Below are positions 42,193 to 51,485 of a DNA stretch of 64,000 nt, in pieces. This DNA comes from an uncultured Chitinophagaceae bacterium. GTDB taxonomy: Bacteria > Bacteroidota > Bacteroidia > Chitinophagales > Chitinophagaceae. Made by a program: the position numbers and the translations under genes. A model generated the notes under the pieces. That model saw nothing but the letters and a program-made list of their open reading frames with translations. It did no database searches and was not told the origin of the DNA. The stretch lies in the NCBI GenBank assembly GCA_937919945.1, contig CALESY010000008.1, positions 1-64,000 on the forward strand, given 5' to 3'. Numbering within the stretch: position 1 is the first letter of the stretch; each line of letters begins with the position of its first letter.

Positions 42193-42534
42193 CTATTTCG
42201 TAGCCTCTACTTTTTGTATTTCTTCCACATCTCTGATGAACTCCGTTATCAGCTCATCTGCGCTAGCACCATATGCATCTATCAATGTACCCTTTACACC
42301 ATCATGTGTTTCTATGCAGTACAGTATTGAGCTATCGTCGGGGTTGGATGCCCCCTCAAATCGATAGAAATTTCCAATCTTTACTTCGTTTGGCAGGTAG
42401 TGTATATCTGTTGAGGGCGCATACAACCCTTCATCATCTACCCTGAAGTTGTCTGTGTACCCTTTGTTGAATGCAGTCTGTGTAAGGCTGCTGAGGGTGT
42501 TCATGTTTTCGAAACTCGCTTTCTGATTTTGCAT
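42193..42534 (-). CDS. Conserved small Bacteroidota protein of unknown function
   Basis: 113 aa, soluble, no signal peptide. It carries the family's hallmark FYRFEGASNPDDSSILY followed by GVKGTLIDAYGASAD. Proteins of this family are often labelled phosphoribosylpyrophosphate synthetase in databases, but nothing here resembles a PRPP synthase (no PRPP loop, far too short), so that name should not be copied. Function unknown. Confidence 0.82.
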   Translation of the reverse strand: MQNQKASFENMNTLSSLTQTAFNKGYTDNFRVDDEGLYAPSTDIHYLPNEVKIGNFYRFEGASNPDDSSILYCIETHDGVKGTLIDAYGASADELITEFIRDVEEIQKVEATK

Positions 42535-42794
42535 AACGTACAGTTTTAAAAGTGAATAATGAACGCTTGGTAAAATATGTAGTCATACAAATACTTGTTT
42601 GTTGTACCGCTAAAATACACGCTATTGCAGGCAAGAAAATGTTAAACGATACATACGTGCGCATCATTTAACGATTGTAAAAACATGGCAACAACCAAGC
42701 ATTAAAAATCAGCAGGTTAGAAATAGTGATTTTTCAAAAAGAGAGAAGAATTCTTAACAGTTGGGTTTCAAAAGAGAATTGAGGAACACTATTT

Positions 42795-43355
42795 TTATTT
42801 TGATATAGGAACATACTCAATTACCTTACCAGTAAGACTATCAAAAGCTACAATTGGCGGTATAACAATACCGTCCTTGTAGTGTACTATTCTCTTAATG
42901 TTACCATTTATATAATATGCTATATCGAGACCATTTTTTTTCCCTAAATGATACTCGCCAATTTTGGCAACTCTACTGTTTTTATAATAGAGTTTAACAA
43001 ATCCCTCATGTACTCCATTTTCGAAATAATCATTCTCTGCAATTAATTGATTATCCGCTGCGTCATACAGTCGAACACGCGCATTTAGAATACTATGCCC
43101 CCTAATTATTACATCTCCTTTCTTATATTGAAAAAAGCTATCTACGGGCAAATTATCTTTAAAGTATTGTACCATAAATAGGTCTCCGTTTTTTAAGTAC
43201 AATGTTTCTTTGCCATTCTTTTTACCATCAATTGTTTCTGTTTCTGACCTCAATTCTCCAGTTGGGAAATGTGTCTTAATTATTTGTACTTCTTTTTTTT
43301 GAGCATAACAGTCGAAAAAGCTTAATACAAAGAATATCAGAACTATTTGTTTCAT
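42795..43355 (-). CDS. Secreted MORN-like/YwqK-type repeat protein
   Basis: 186 aa from the ATG at 43355, chosen because it starts a clean signal peptide (MKQIVLIFFVLSFFDCYAQ); an in-frame ATG 24 nt upstream would add eight residues. The mature part has repeated MORN-variant units such as GELRSETETIDGKKNGKETLY, NGVHEGFVKLYYKN and YHLGKKNGLDIAYYINGNIK. Family members are called YwqK antitoxins, but no toxin gene is adjacent and the protein is exported. The 260-bp gap downstream (42535-42794) contains nothing I can identify. Confidence 0.78.
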   Translation of the reverse strand: MKQIVLIFFVLSFFDCYAQKKEVQIIKTHFPTGELRSETETIDGKKNGKETLYLKNGDLFMVQYFKDNLPVDSFFQYKKGDVIIRGHSILNARVRLYDAADNQLIAENDYFENGVHEGFVKLYYKNSRVAKIGEYHLGKKNGLDIAYYINGNIKRIVHYKDGIVIPPIVAFDSLTGKVIEYVPISK

Positions 43356-43385
43356 CTTGATTGTAATTGTTTTTAGCATTTAACC

Positions 43386-43724
43386 TCAACCTTCCCAACA
43401 CACTTGCGAATAAGCTGCAGGCGTATCTAAGCGGGGTTGCAGTTTGCGGATGCACACTTTTATTTTTTTCGTATCGGGGAAAGAGGCTTTTACATCGGCA
43501 TGTATTTGTTGTACCAGTTCTTCCAGTGTTTCTTTATCGGGGGTAAATGCTGCACTTACTATCTGGTTGATGATAGCATAATCTATAAACGGCCATTCCT
43601 TGCCATCTTCCGTGTGTGCCCATACATCCACATCTGTTTCAAAAGTGTTGGGCTCTGTCTTTTCTATGGCATACATACCAATGGGTGCTACCACCCTAAT
43701 GCCGTGCAATGAAACCGTTAACAT
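43386..43724 (-). CDS. folB: Dihydroneopterin aldolase family protein
   Basis: 112 aa tunnelling-fold protein of folate synthesis, splitting dihydroneopterin to hydroxymethyl-dihydropterin and glycolaldehyde. The expected frame is visible: VSLHGIRVVAPIGMYAIEK, FIDYAIINQIV, ETLEELVQQIHADV, and IKVCIRKLQPRLDTPAAYSQV with the catalytic-region Lys. Length is normal. No other folate genes adjoin. Confidence 0.88.
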   Translation of the reverse strand: MLTVSLHGIRVVAPIGMYAIEKTEPNTFETDVDVWAHTEDGKEWPFIDYAIINQIVSAAFTPDKETLEELVQQIHADVKASFPDTKKIKVCIRKLQPRLDTPAAYSQVCWEG

Positions 43725-43751
43725 GGCATAAAACTACACATACACCACCAA

Positions 43752-45281
43752 TTATTTAAACCGCACATCGGCAGAGTAGGGTGCCACGCTTACCTCGTAC
43801 TTGCGGGTAGCGCCTATACGGGTGAACGGTGGCTTGCTGTTGAAGATGGTATAATATCCGTTTTTGCCACTGCAACTACTGGCATGGTGTGGTGGCGGCC
43901 CGTTAGCACCGTTATTAATGCTTGCTACGTACAGCACATTATTGCGGTCGTCTACTGTTATGCCGTGCGGTTGGTTGAACCAACCTGTTGTGGCATCTAT
44001 CGTATAAGTACCAGCATTCAGGTCTTGATAGTTGAATATAAATACCGAACCCGTGTACAGGCTCGCACCTAAGCTATCTGTACAGGTTATATATGCATAG
44101 GGCGATGTTTTTGACAGTGCAATCTCTTGTGGTTGTATACCAACGTTAGTAAATGTTTTGAGTACGGCATTGGTACGTGCGTCCAATACTTTCACCTCAT
44201 TTGTACCCTGGCAGGTTACTATCAGTTTGCTGCCGTCTGGTGTCAGCATCACCTCGTGCGGGTCCGGTTGTCCGGGTTGTTTTCCTGTAAGGGCTATAGC
44301 CGGTTGTCCGTTCAGGCTTACTTTCTGTATCAGGTTGAAGTCGGTAATATTGCTCGGCATTTTATAAATAGTATTGCCGAATTGTGCCGATACATAGAGT
44401 GTATCAAAGCTTTGTGTAGATGCCACCCCGTGCGGGAAGTTCATCTTATCAAAGTATTTTTCAAAAGAAAAAGCAGATGCATTGTATTTCACCACGCCCC
44501 CACCGATATTATAGTCGCATACCAGTACACTTTTATTATCAGGTGTTACAAAGAGTATGTTCCATGACGGGCTGCTGGTGTTAGAACTCAGCAACACTTC
44601 TTTGTCCATAACATCCGTATTAGTATTGATGCGTTGCAGGTAGCGGCCTGCAGTAAAGCATACATACGCGTGTTGCCCGTCTGGCGACACCCTTACTGCA
44701 TGTGGCGACTCTACCTTAGCGCCATCCTTACCTACTTTTATATAACGCATCACTACTTTTCGCTCAGCGTCTATCACAGCTACCAAATCACAACCCTGTT
44801 GTGTCAGATATATCTTCTGCCTGGTTGATGCGTTTTCTGCAAATGGTATATTGCCGTTACGGTCAGGTGCGCCAGCAGCTATCCAGTTGCGTATAGTATT
44901 GTATTCATCTTTACTAAGTGCGCTACCTGCATCTACTGGTGGCATCCTGTCGCTGGCAGGCGGTACTGGTCCGTTTGCAGTATCTGTATTGATGTAATAA
45001 AGCAACGGGCTGTTTTCTACACTATAGGCCACAATTGCTGAGCCATGACTGCCACCGTTAAAAATTGCGTCCCAGGTATCCATACGCAAATCGCCCGCGG
45101 CAGTATAGCTGGCAGCATTATGGCAGCCTGATGTAGCACATTTAGTAGTAATGATTTTACCAACATCGTCGGGGAAACCACCATACTCATTTACGGGTGT
45201 TGTATATGGCTCGTGCTTGCATGCATAAAAAGCGGCTGCAAGGCCAAGCAGGATGATAATAGTAGTAATACGCTTTGTCAT
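43752..45281 (-). CDS. Lipoprotein with an N-terminal haem-site-like motif and a YVTN-type beta-propeller
   Basis: 509 aa. Lipobox AFYAC at Cys21. Residues 48-54 read CATSGCH, a CX4CH spacing where a c-type haem site would normally be CX2CH; the context (GKIITTKCATSGCHNAAS ... GDLRMDTWDAIFNG) matches planctomycete-type cytochrome domains. Residues about 160-500 form repeated propeller blades (SPHAVRVSPDGQHAYVCFTA, PHEVMLTPDGSKLIVTCQGT, QPHGITVDDRNNVLYVASIN) like YncE/cytochrome D1-type proteins. Surface or periplasmic; redox or binding role unclear. Confidence 0.85.
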   Translation of the reverse strand: MTKRITTIIILLGLAAAFYACKHEPYTTPVNEYGGFPDDVGKIITTKCATSGCHNAASYTAAGDLRMDTWDAIFNGGSHGSAIVAYSVENSPLLYYINTDTANGPVPPASDRMPPVDAGSALSKDEYNTIRNWIAAGAPDRNGNIPFAENASTRQKIYLTQQGCDLVAVIDAERKVVMRYIKVGKDGAKVESPHAVRVSPDGQHAYVCFTAGRYLQRINTNTDVMDKEVLLSSNTSSPSWNILFVTPDNKSVLVCDYNIGGGVVKYNASAFSFEKYFDKMNFPHGVASTQSFDTLYVSAQFGNTIYKMPSNITDFNLIQKVSLNGQPAIALTGKQPGQPDPHEVMLTPDGSKLIVTCQGTNEVKVLDARTNAVLKTFTNVGIQPQEIALSKTSPYAYITCTDSLGASLYTGSVFIFNYQDLNAGTYTIDATTGWFNQPHGITVDDRNNVLYVASINNGANGPPPHHASSCSGKNGYYTIFNSKPPFTRIGATRKYEVSVAPYSADVRFK

Positions 45282-45442
45282 TATTTATATAAGGGTTGCT
45301 ATTTAAAGATACGATAATTGGTTGATTGGGTGTTGGGGGAAGGGTTGCAGTAATAACCTATGGTTAATTTTGCAGATTAAAATACAATTAGAAATAGCAC
45401 TAAGCTCTGAAAGCATAGTATTATCTTGCACCTGTTTTTGTA

Positions 45443-46849
45443 ATGGCACCCCGTATCTTTTTATTATACATAGGCCTGTTTTGCTGCATATACCATGTGC
45501 AGGCACAGCAAATTACAGATACTGCCCGCCAAGCCAATACCGTAAAACAAACCCTGCGAAATATATACATAGAAGGTAACAAACGTACGCGCCGAAGCAT
45601 CATACTCCGCGAAATGAGTGTTACAGAAGGCGACAAGCTACCAGCCGCAAAAATGGATGAACTGGCTGAACTGAACAGTAAACGCATCTTCAACCTGCCC
45701 TTGTTTACAGAAGTGGTAGTCAATGTACAGCCTGTTGATGATACAACTGTAGACTGGTTAGTAAAAGTACGTGAACAATGGTACATCATCCCTGAATTGA
45801 CACTTAAGCTTGCAGACCGCAATATAAATACATGGGTAAAGGAACAGAATGCAGACATCAGGCGCGCCAACCTGGGTGTGGCGTTCAAACACCGAAATTT
45901 TCGGGGCAATCTGGAAGAGTTGAGTGCTACTGTGCAAATAGGCTATACACAAAAGTTCGGACTTGAATACTTCAGGCCATACGTAGATAAAAAACAGCAC
46001 CACGGCATAGGAGTATCTTTCTTTTTTTCGCAAAACGAAGAGACGTTTTATAATACCAATGCCAATAAATGGCAGTTTGTTAAAAAGCCCGGCTTGTATA
46101 TCATCCGCCATTTTGAAGCTGCCACGCAGTATGTTCATCGCCCGGGCTATGCCAACAAGCACGCTATCGAAGTACGCTTTCGCAGCTTTCAGGCAGATGA
46201 TACTATTCTAAAACTTAACAACGATTATTATAAAGACCGCAGCAACAGGTTGCAGCTTATGGAGTTTACCTACCGCTACGACCTTAATAAAGTTGATAAC
46301 TGGAACTATCCTACTACAGGACTGAAAGTTGTGGGTACAGCAGGTATTCGTGTCGGCATTCAGGGTTTTGGTTTTCAGAGCTATGTAAATGCTGAAGTTG
46401 GTTATTTCAAAAGATTTGGGCGCAAATGGTTGTGGTCAGAGATACTACGCGGCAGGCTTACTGCTCCTGATGACATGCCATACACCTTTCGTTACGCAAT
46501 GGGCAATGCCAGCGAATATGTACGGGGTTATGAGTATTATGTAATAGATGGCACACAGTATGGGTTGCTGCGTACCAACCTTAAATATGAATTGCTGAAT
46601 ACAGCCATCCGAAACTTTCCGATACGTTACCTGGCAGTCATACCTATTCGTATATACCCAAAGATATTTGCAGATATAGGTTATGCAGTTAATCCTATTG
46701 CAGGCACCAGCTTCCTCAACAACAGGGGTTTGGCAGGCTATGGTTTCGGAGTAGATATTGTATCTGCTTATGATTTCAAGCTGAGGCTGGAATACACATG
46801 GAACCACTTGGGGCAAAAAGGTTTATTTTTGCACACGAACAGCGAATAA
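45443..46849 (+). CDS. BamA/TamA-family outer membrane protein with one POTRA domain
   Basis: 468 aa. Signal peptide ends at CCIYHVQAQ. Residues about 38-115 form one POTRA domain (IYIEGNKRTRRSIILREMSVTEGD ... VKVREQWYIIPELTL); the rest is a 16-strand-like Omp85 barrel ending with the aromatic-rich pattern of outer membrane proteins (LRLEYTWNHLGQKGLFLH). Much shorter than true BamA (five POTRA), so a relative rather than the assembly core. NadK follows after 7 nt. Confidence 0.88.
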   Translation: MAPRIFLLYIGLFCCIYHVQAQQITDTARQANTVKQTLRNIYIEGNKRTRRSIILREMSVTEGDKLPAAKMDELAELNSKRIFNLPLFTEVVVNVQPVDDTTVDWLVKVREQWYIIPELTLKLADRNINTWVKEQNADIRRANLGVAFKHRNFRGNLEELSATVQIGYTQKFGLEYFRPYVDKKQHHGIGVSFFFSQNEETFYNTNANKWQFVKKPGLYIIRHFEAATQYVHRPGYANKHAIEVRFRSFQADDTILKLNNDYYKDRSNRLQLMEFTYRYDLNKVDNWNYPTTGLKVVGTAGIRVGIQGFGFQSYVNAEVGYFKRFGRKWLWSEILRGRLTAPDDMPYTFRYAMGNASEYVRGYEYYVIDGTQYGLLRTNLKYELLNTAIRNFPIRYLAVIPIRIYPKIFADIGYAVNPIAGTSFLNNRGLAGYGFGVDIVSAYDFKLRLEYTWNHLGQKGLFLHTNSE

Positions 46850-46856
46850 TTACAAT

Positions 46857-47735
46857 ATGTTGGTAGCACTCTATAACAGGACATTCGAAACGCAGGACAT
46901 ACCTACGCTACAGCATATAGCTGCCATGCTCGAAGGGCACGGTATTCAGCTGGTATTTTACAAAGAGTTCTACGAGCGAATCAATCCGTACCTGAACCTC
47001 AAAAACACACCACGCTTCTTTACTGGCAAGCTCGATTTGCCAACTAATACAGACATGCTTTTTAGTCTTGGAGGAGATGGAACATTGCTTGATACCATAT
47101 CATTTGTAGGAGGGGGCAATATACCATTGATAGGTATTAACCTCGGTAGGTTGGGTTTCCTTGCAGCTATTCCTGAAGAAGAAGTGGAAGCAGCCATCCT
47201 GTCATTAGTCCGCGGCTCATATACACTTGAGAAAAGGACACTGATACACTTGGATAGCAGTATACCCTTGTTCGATGGTGCACCTTATGCACTTAATGAG
47301 TTTACCATACACCGAAAAGACTCATCTTCCATGATTAAGATACACACGTACCTGAACGGTGAGTTTATGAATACTTATTGGGCAGACGGCTTAGTGGTAG
47401 CGACACCTACAGGTTCTACAGGTTATTCACTAAGTTGCGGCGGCCCGGTGGTATTTCCGCAAACATCCAGTTTCATCATAACGGCCGTTGCACCTCACAA
47501 TCTGAACACGCGCCCGGTAGTTGTACCTGACGATAATGTTATATCTTTTGAAGTAGAGGGGCGTACCGAGCAGTTTCTGTGTACGCTCGATTCACGTACC
47601 GAAATCATTACCAGCAGTGTACAGTTAGCGGTTAAGAAAGAGAGTTTCACCATATCATTGGTACGTCCGGATGAACATAACTTCCTCAATACCATCCGAC
47701 AAAAACTGTATTGGGGCATTGACAAACGAAATTGA
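46857..47735 (+). CDS. nadK: NAD kinase
   Basis: 292 aa. Phosphorylates NAD to NADP. Signature GGDGT at 72-76 and NLGRLGFLA; the NE motif (ALNEFTIHRKDSSSMIKI) and the substrate segment WADGLVVATPTGSTGYSLSCGGP are intact. Operon with the upstream Omp85 gene (7-nt gap). In many Bacteroidota nadK neighbours a DUF6089 gene and outer membrane assembly genes, and this is seen here. Confidence 0.96.
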   Translation: MLVALYNRTFETQDIPTLQHIAAMLEGHGIQLVFYKEFYERINPYLNLKNTPRFFTGKLDLPTNTDMLFSLGGDGTLLDTISFVGGGNIPLIGINLGRLGFLAAIPEEEVEAAILSLVRGSYTLEKRTLIHLDSSIPLFDGAPYALNEFTIHRKDSSSMIKIHTYLNGEFMNTYWADGLVVATPTGSTGYSLSCGGPVVFPQTSSFIITAVAPHNLNTRPVVVPDDNVISFEVEGRTEQFLCTLDSRTEIITSSVQLAVKKESFTISLVRPDEHNFLNTIRQKLYWGIDKRN

Positions 47736-47754
47736 CATCAAGGCAATAAACTAT

Positions 47755-47762
47755 TACATTTG
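47755..47762 (+). promoter_or_regulatory. -7 element of the DUF6089 gene
   Basis: TACATTTG, 20 nt before the ATG at 47783. Confidence 0.55.
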
Positions 47763-47782
47763 TAGTTATACCATACTGATAT

Positions 47783-48649
47783 ATGCAAAAAGCTGCCGCC
47801 ATATTATTACTCACACTGTCGCTACTCTGCAGGCATAGCTTGCAGGCACAGAGCTTTTTTACAGGTGAGGAGTATGGCTTTGCAGTTGGAGGATCGCAAT
47901 ACTTCGGCGACCTGAATGATAATTACGGCTTTTATTTTGTGCGCCCTGCAGGGGGTGTCTTTGCCCGTATACACCTGAGCCCATATGTGGCAACACGATT
48001 TACTGCCAACTACACCAAGGTAGGTTATAATGATGCTTTTTCTTCTAACAGCTATAACAAAAAACGCAACCTCAACTTTCAGAGCGATATTGTAGAAGTA
48101 GCTTTTCAGACAGAATTCAACTTCATGCGTTTTACTACGGGCGAGCTGCATAGCCGCTTCACGCCCTATATTACATTGGGCGTAGGTGCTTTTTATTACA
48201 ACCCTTATACTACATACAATGGTGTGCGCTACAATTTGAAGCAAGTAGGCACAGAGGGCCAGTATGTAGGCTACGAAGGTAGGATATACAGTAATTTCAA
48301 CATTTGCTTCCCTCTGGGTATTGGCGTAAAATATTGGGTAGTGCCAGGGGTTAATGTAGGTTTTGAGATAGCGCATCGTCTTACACTTACCGACTATCTG
48401 GATGATGTAAGTACCACATACGTTGATCGTAAGCTATTTGAAGGGGCAGACCCCTCCAATCCACCAGTTGCTTATTACTTGCAAGACCGTTCAACTGAAA
48501 AAGGTGGCGACCCGCTTGGGCGCGATGGTAAACAGCGTGGTAACAGTGCTACCAAAGATCAGTACATGATGTTTATGTTCAACCTTTCTTTCCAATTTAA
48601 AACATACAAATGCCCTGCTTATCTGAAAGACGGGTATTTTATGTATTAG
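47783..48649 (+). CDS. DUF6089 outer membrane protein (PorG-like)
   Basis: 288 aa. Signal peptide MQKAAAILLLTLSLLCRHSLQAQ, then an 8-strand-like barrel starting EYGFAVGGSQYFGDLN and including YITLGVGAFYYNPYT and GIGVKYWVVPGVNVGFEIAHR. DUF6089 covers PorG, an outer membrane part of the T9SS. The T9SS cargo proteins elsewhere in the window are consistent with this, but the specific PorG role is inferred from family and from its place beside nadK. Confidence 0.85.
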   Translation: MQKAAAILLLTLSLLCRHSLQAQSFFTGEEYGFAVGGSQYFGDLNDNYGFYFVRPAGGVFARIHLSPYVATRFTANYTKVGYNDAFSSNSYNKKRNLNFQSDIVEVAFQTEFNFMRFTTGELHSRFTPYITLGVGAFYYNPYTTYNGVRYNLKQVGTEGQYVGYEGRIYSNFNICFPLGIGVKYWVVPGVNVGFEIAHRLTLTDYLDDVSTTYVDRKLFEGADPSNPPVAYYLQDRSTEKGGDPLGRDGKQRGNSATKDQYMMFMFNLSFQFKTYKCPAYLKDGYFMY

Positions 48650-48652
48650 TCC

Positions 48653-49105
48653 TTACTGAAACATGTTCAGCTTCTTCTTTCCTTCGTAGTTGATGGGAAT
48701 ATTTACCATTACACCTTTGCCTGCTTTTACATTGCCTGTCAGGCGTATGTTTACTTCTTCATTTGCCAGCAGCGTTAGTGCATTGGGTAGTATATTCTTC
48801 AAATCGGCAACCAATGTTACCGGCAATAAGAAGGTGCTCGATGCAGGTACATGAAACTTCTTATCGAGCATGGCATGGCCTGCCAGTTTGTTGTTGATGT
48901 ACAAATCAACATTGGCATCTTTCAGCGTCATGCCGTATTTGTTAGGGTTATAAAACTGCACATCCATACCCACCTCAGGGCGCATACTTATTTTACCTAC
49001 CCGAAAATTCTTGACATCCTGATACACCAAATCTTTGGGGCTGGCACATGCTGCAAAAAGAACAACGCTTAACACCATAATGGCATTAAGCGTTTTAGTA
49101 TACAT
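48653..49105 (-). CDS. LEA type 2-like lipoprotein
   Basis: 150 aa from the ATG at 49105, which opens a lipoprotein signal (MYTKTLNAIMVLSVVLFAACAS); an ATG seven codons upstream is possible. The mature part has the Water-stress/LEA-14 frame DVQFYNPNKYGMTLKDANVDLYIN ... IPINYEG. LEA14-like proteins are small beta sandwiches of unknown bacterial function. It follows the transketolase gene at a short distance on the same strand. Confidence 0.85.
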   Translation of the reverse strand: MYTKTLNAIMVLSVVLFAACASPKDLVYQDVKNFRVGKISMRPEVGMDVQFYNPNKYGMTLKDANVDLYINNKLAGHAMLDKKFHVPASSTFLLPVTLVADLKNILPNALTLLANEEVNIRLTGNVKAGKGVMVNIPINYEGKKKLNMFQ

Positions 49106-49128
49106 AGTATTGTATTTCGCGAGCATAT

Positions 49129-50085
49129 TTATTTGCGTTTCATCACTTTCTCTACTGCAGCTATAATATCGCCTTTGCCCAAACCGTACTTTTCAAGCAG
49201 GTCTGTAGGTGTGCCGCTTTCGCCGAAGGTATCATTGACAGCAACATACTCTTGCGGAGCAGGATAGTTGCGTGCCAATACTTGTGCTACGCTATCACCC
49301 AACCCACCATTAGCCTGATGTTCTTCGGCAGTAACAACGCAATTAGTCTTTTGTACTGATTTTAGTATTGCCTCTTCGTCCAATGGTTTGATGGTGTGCA
49401 TATTAATAAGCTCTACCGATATGCCTTTTGCTGCCAGTTCTTTAGCAGCTTCTACAGCTGTCCATACAAGGTGACCGCAAGCTATGATAGTAACATCCGT
49501 ACCTTCTGCCAACACCTGTGCTTTGCCGATTATAAATTCCTGTTCAGGTGCAGTGAAGTTGGCCCATTTAGGGCGACCGAAACGCAGATATACAGGGCCT
49601 TCATGTTCAGCAACAGCTATTGTTGCTGCTTTGGTCTGGTTGAAATCGCAAGGAACGATGACTGTCATCCCCGGCAACATTTTCATCATACCGATGTCTT
49701 CCAGCACCTGGTGCGTTGCGCCATCTTCGCCCAAAGTAAGCCCAGCGTGAGATGCACATATCTTTACATTTTTGCCACTATATGCTATAGACTGGCGTAT
49801 CTGATCGTACACGCGGCTGGTACTGAAATTGGCAAACGTAGTAGTGAAAGGTATTTTACCACCTACCGTCATACCTGCTGCTACACCCATCATGTTGGCT
49901 TCTGCAATGCCACACTGCACATAACGCTCCGGAAACTCTTTCATAAACTGGTTCAGCTTCAGTGAGCCTGCTAAGTCGGCAGTAAGTGCTACTACATTGG
50001 GGTTGCGGCGCGCAGCTTCTACTATGCCTTCTCCGAAGCCCGAGCGGGTATCTTTTTCATTCAGTATGTTGATGTCTTGTATCAT
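49129..50085 (-). CDS. Transketolase C-terminal subunit
   Basis: 318 aa from the ATG at 50085; an upstream in-frame ATG at 50175 would overlap the SUI1-like gene and the -7 element, so I reject it. It contains the pyrimidine-binding and C-terminal domains only: TADLAGSLKLNQFMKEFPERYVQCGIAEANMMGVAAG, GATHQVLEDIGMMKMLPGM, VVTAEEHQANGGLGDSVAQVL. Many Bacteroidota and archaea encode transketolase as two chains; the N-terminal chain that binds diphosphate is not adjacent here. Carries out ketol transfer in the pentose phosphate pathway. Confidence 0.92.
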   Translation of the reverse strand: MIQDINILNEKDTRSGFGEGIVEAARRNPNVVALTADLAGSLKLNQFMKEFPERYVQCGIAEANMMGVAAGMTVGGKIPFTTTFANFSTSRVYDQIRQSIAYSGKNVKICASHAGLTLGEDGATHQVLEDIGMMKMLPGMTVIVPCDFNQTKAATIAVAEHEGPVYLRFGRPKWANFTAPEQEFIIGKAQVLAEGTDVTIIACGHLVWTAVEAAKELAAKGISVELINMHTIKPLDEEAILKSVQKTNCVVTAEEHQANGGLGDSVAQVLARNYPAPQEYVAVNDTFGESGTPTDLLEKYGLGKGDIIAAVEKVMKRK

Positions 50086-50105
50086 TATATCGGCTAATAT
50101 GGGCG

Positions 50106-50113
50106 CAAAAATA
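50106..50113 (-). promoter_or_regulatory. -7 element of the transketolase gene
   Basis: TATTTTTG on the minus strand fits TAnnTTTG and ends 20 nt before the ATG at 50085, after the SUI1-like stop; it supports the shorter start. Confidence 0.5.
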
Positions 50114-50135
50114 AGTTTTTCAGTTGGCAGTTTAC

Positions 50136-50477
50136 TTAGCCTTTTACCAATATATATCCCCAATCTTTCAGCCAATTGATAACTTTTTCTTTATAGTCGC
50201 CCTGAATGAGGATGAGGCCGTCTTTTGCGCTACCACCTGCACCGCATTTGGTTTTCAGTTGTTTACCTAATGCTTCCAGGTCTTCAATAGTACCTATGAA
50301 GCCCTCTACTAATGTTACTACCTTACCTGCCCTTTGTTTACTATCCAGCTTCACACGTAGTTTTTGTTTTTCTTTAGGCAGGGTTTCGCCAGCAGGCTCT
50401 TCTGGGTAGTTGTTGTAGTAGTCGTTATTGGTACTATATACAAGCCCATCGGGGCGGGGTTTGCTTTTGTTGCTCAT
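50136..50477 (-). CDS. SUI1/eIF1-like translation factor (YciH family)
   Basis: 113 aa. The C-terminal two thirds fit the eIF1/SUI1 fold: LRVKLDSKQRAGKVVTLVEG, LGKQLKTKCGAGGSAKDGLI and LIQGDYKEKVINWLKDWGY. The N-terminal 35 residues are a Tyr/Asn-rich tail common in Bacteroidota members. YciH-type proteins bind the small ribosomal subunit and may influence initiation fidelity or stress translation. Confidence 0.92.
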   Translation of the reverse strand: MSNKSKPRPDGLVYSTNNDYYNNYPEEPAGETLPKEKQKLRVKLDSKQRAGKVVTLVEGFIGTIEDLEALGKQLKTKCGAGGSAKDGLILIQGDYKEKVINWLKDWGYILVKG

Positions 50478-50568
50478 AGTTTGTACAAATAATAAAGTAA
50501 AAGTAAAAAAGAAAAAGACTTGACAGTGACATATTAATAACCAGCAGTTTTTATATAATAATGGGTTT

Positions 50569-50588
50569 GTTTTGTTGCAATTTGTTGC
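50569..50588 (-). promoter_or_regulatory. Tandem GCAACAAA decamers
   Basis: On the minus strand GCAACAAATT then GCAACAAAAC, the same pair of decamers as at 34769-34788 in swapped order. About 90-110 nt upstream of the SUI1-like gene, in a 270-bp gap with no gene and nothing else recognisable. Confidence 0.3.
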
Positions 50589-50747
50589 AGTTTTACCTGA
50601 TGCCTGCCTGCCAAAGACATACGAAATACAAAAATATCAGTAGTTAGTATAGCAATTTTCAAAGAACTTTTACTATAGCAAATATACGTAAATTTATCTA
50701 TTTTATAAAAGTTGCCTATTTGTTGGAGCCTGGCCCGGGATGTACAA

Positions 50748-51407
50748 TTATAATTTAGTGTAAAGCGCAACCCTTTCTTTACTATCAGCGGCTGCATTTA
50801 TCCGCCATGCTATTAATAAGTTAGGTACCCAACACAACCATGCTACTATGGTGTAGGCAATAAGCATATCGCCTGTGGTTATGGTGAGTATGGGTAGCCA
50901 TATACGCAAAGTAACAGCTGCAAATGTACAGGCATAACTATATACCATCATTTGACGATGTGCAGTAATGCTGCCAGCTTTTATATGCCGGTATGCCATC
51001 AGCGTGGTGTAAAACCACACTACCCCCAACGATACAAAACCTGCTGCTGAAGGCCAACCACCCGTAGCAAAAAAACCGATGTATATCCCCGCTACAGCGC
51101 TCACCCAAACGCAGCACACATATACTTTGCCCATATTGCGGTGTAGTGGCAGCCTGTTTGTGCGCAGCTTTGCTATAAACTGTGGCCAGCCGCTGAGCAA
51201 TGCCAATCCTCCTGTTACGATGTGCACATAAAATGCTACCTGCCATAGGACATCTGCCAGCAATGCATCTGGTTTGGTAGTGAGTAAACCAAAGCGAGTG
51301 TGGATAAAGAAATAGATAGCAGGATATACCCCTATGATACATGCCAGTACTATCATAACAACCCGAAGGCTTTTTTGCAGCATCTTTCTCTGTTTTGTCA
51401 TTATCAA
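50748..51407 (-). CDS. DUF2306 membrane protein
   Basis: 219 aa with about six membrane segments, e.g. SLRVVMIVLACIIGVYPAIY, VAFYVHIVTGGLALLSGWPQF, VYVCCVWVSAVAGIYIGFFA and MLIAYTIVAWLCWVPNLLIAW. Conserved histidines (HIVTGG, LPLHRNMGK, ITAHRQMMVYSY) give the DUF2306 pattern, which may bind haem or metal, though this is not proven. Stands alone. Confidence 0.86.
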   Translation of the reverse strand: MIMTKQRKMLQKSLRVVMIVLACIIGVYPAIYFFIHTRFGLLTTKPDALLADVLWQVAFYVHIVTGGLALLSGWPQFIAKLRTNRLPLHRNMGKVYVCCVWVSAVAGIYIGFFATGGWPSAAGFVSLGVVWFYTTLMAYRHIKAGSITAHRQMMVYSYACTFAAVTLRIWLPILTITTGDMLIAYTIVAWLCWVPNLLIAWRINAAADSKERVALYTKL

Positions 51408-51485
51408 ACGGGGGTTATAGTATGGTAAGCGCCCGTTAATTCACCCCCGATAGTATCGTGGATTTTTGTTAATTTCATTATTATA

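Noticed and set aside
42193..42534. Phosphoribosylpyrophosphate synthetase
   Set aside because: This common database label does not fit a 113-aa protein lacking a PRPP-binding loop; kept as a protein of unknown function.
42795..43355. Antitoxin of a toxin-antitoxin pair
   Set aside because: The YwqK label comes from MORN-type repeats; the protein has a signal peptide and no toxin gene lies next to it (the upstream gene is folB).
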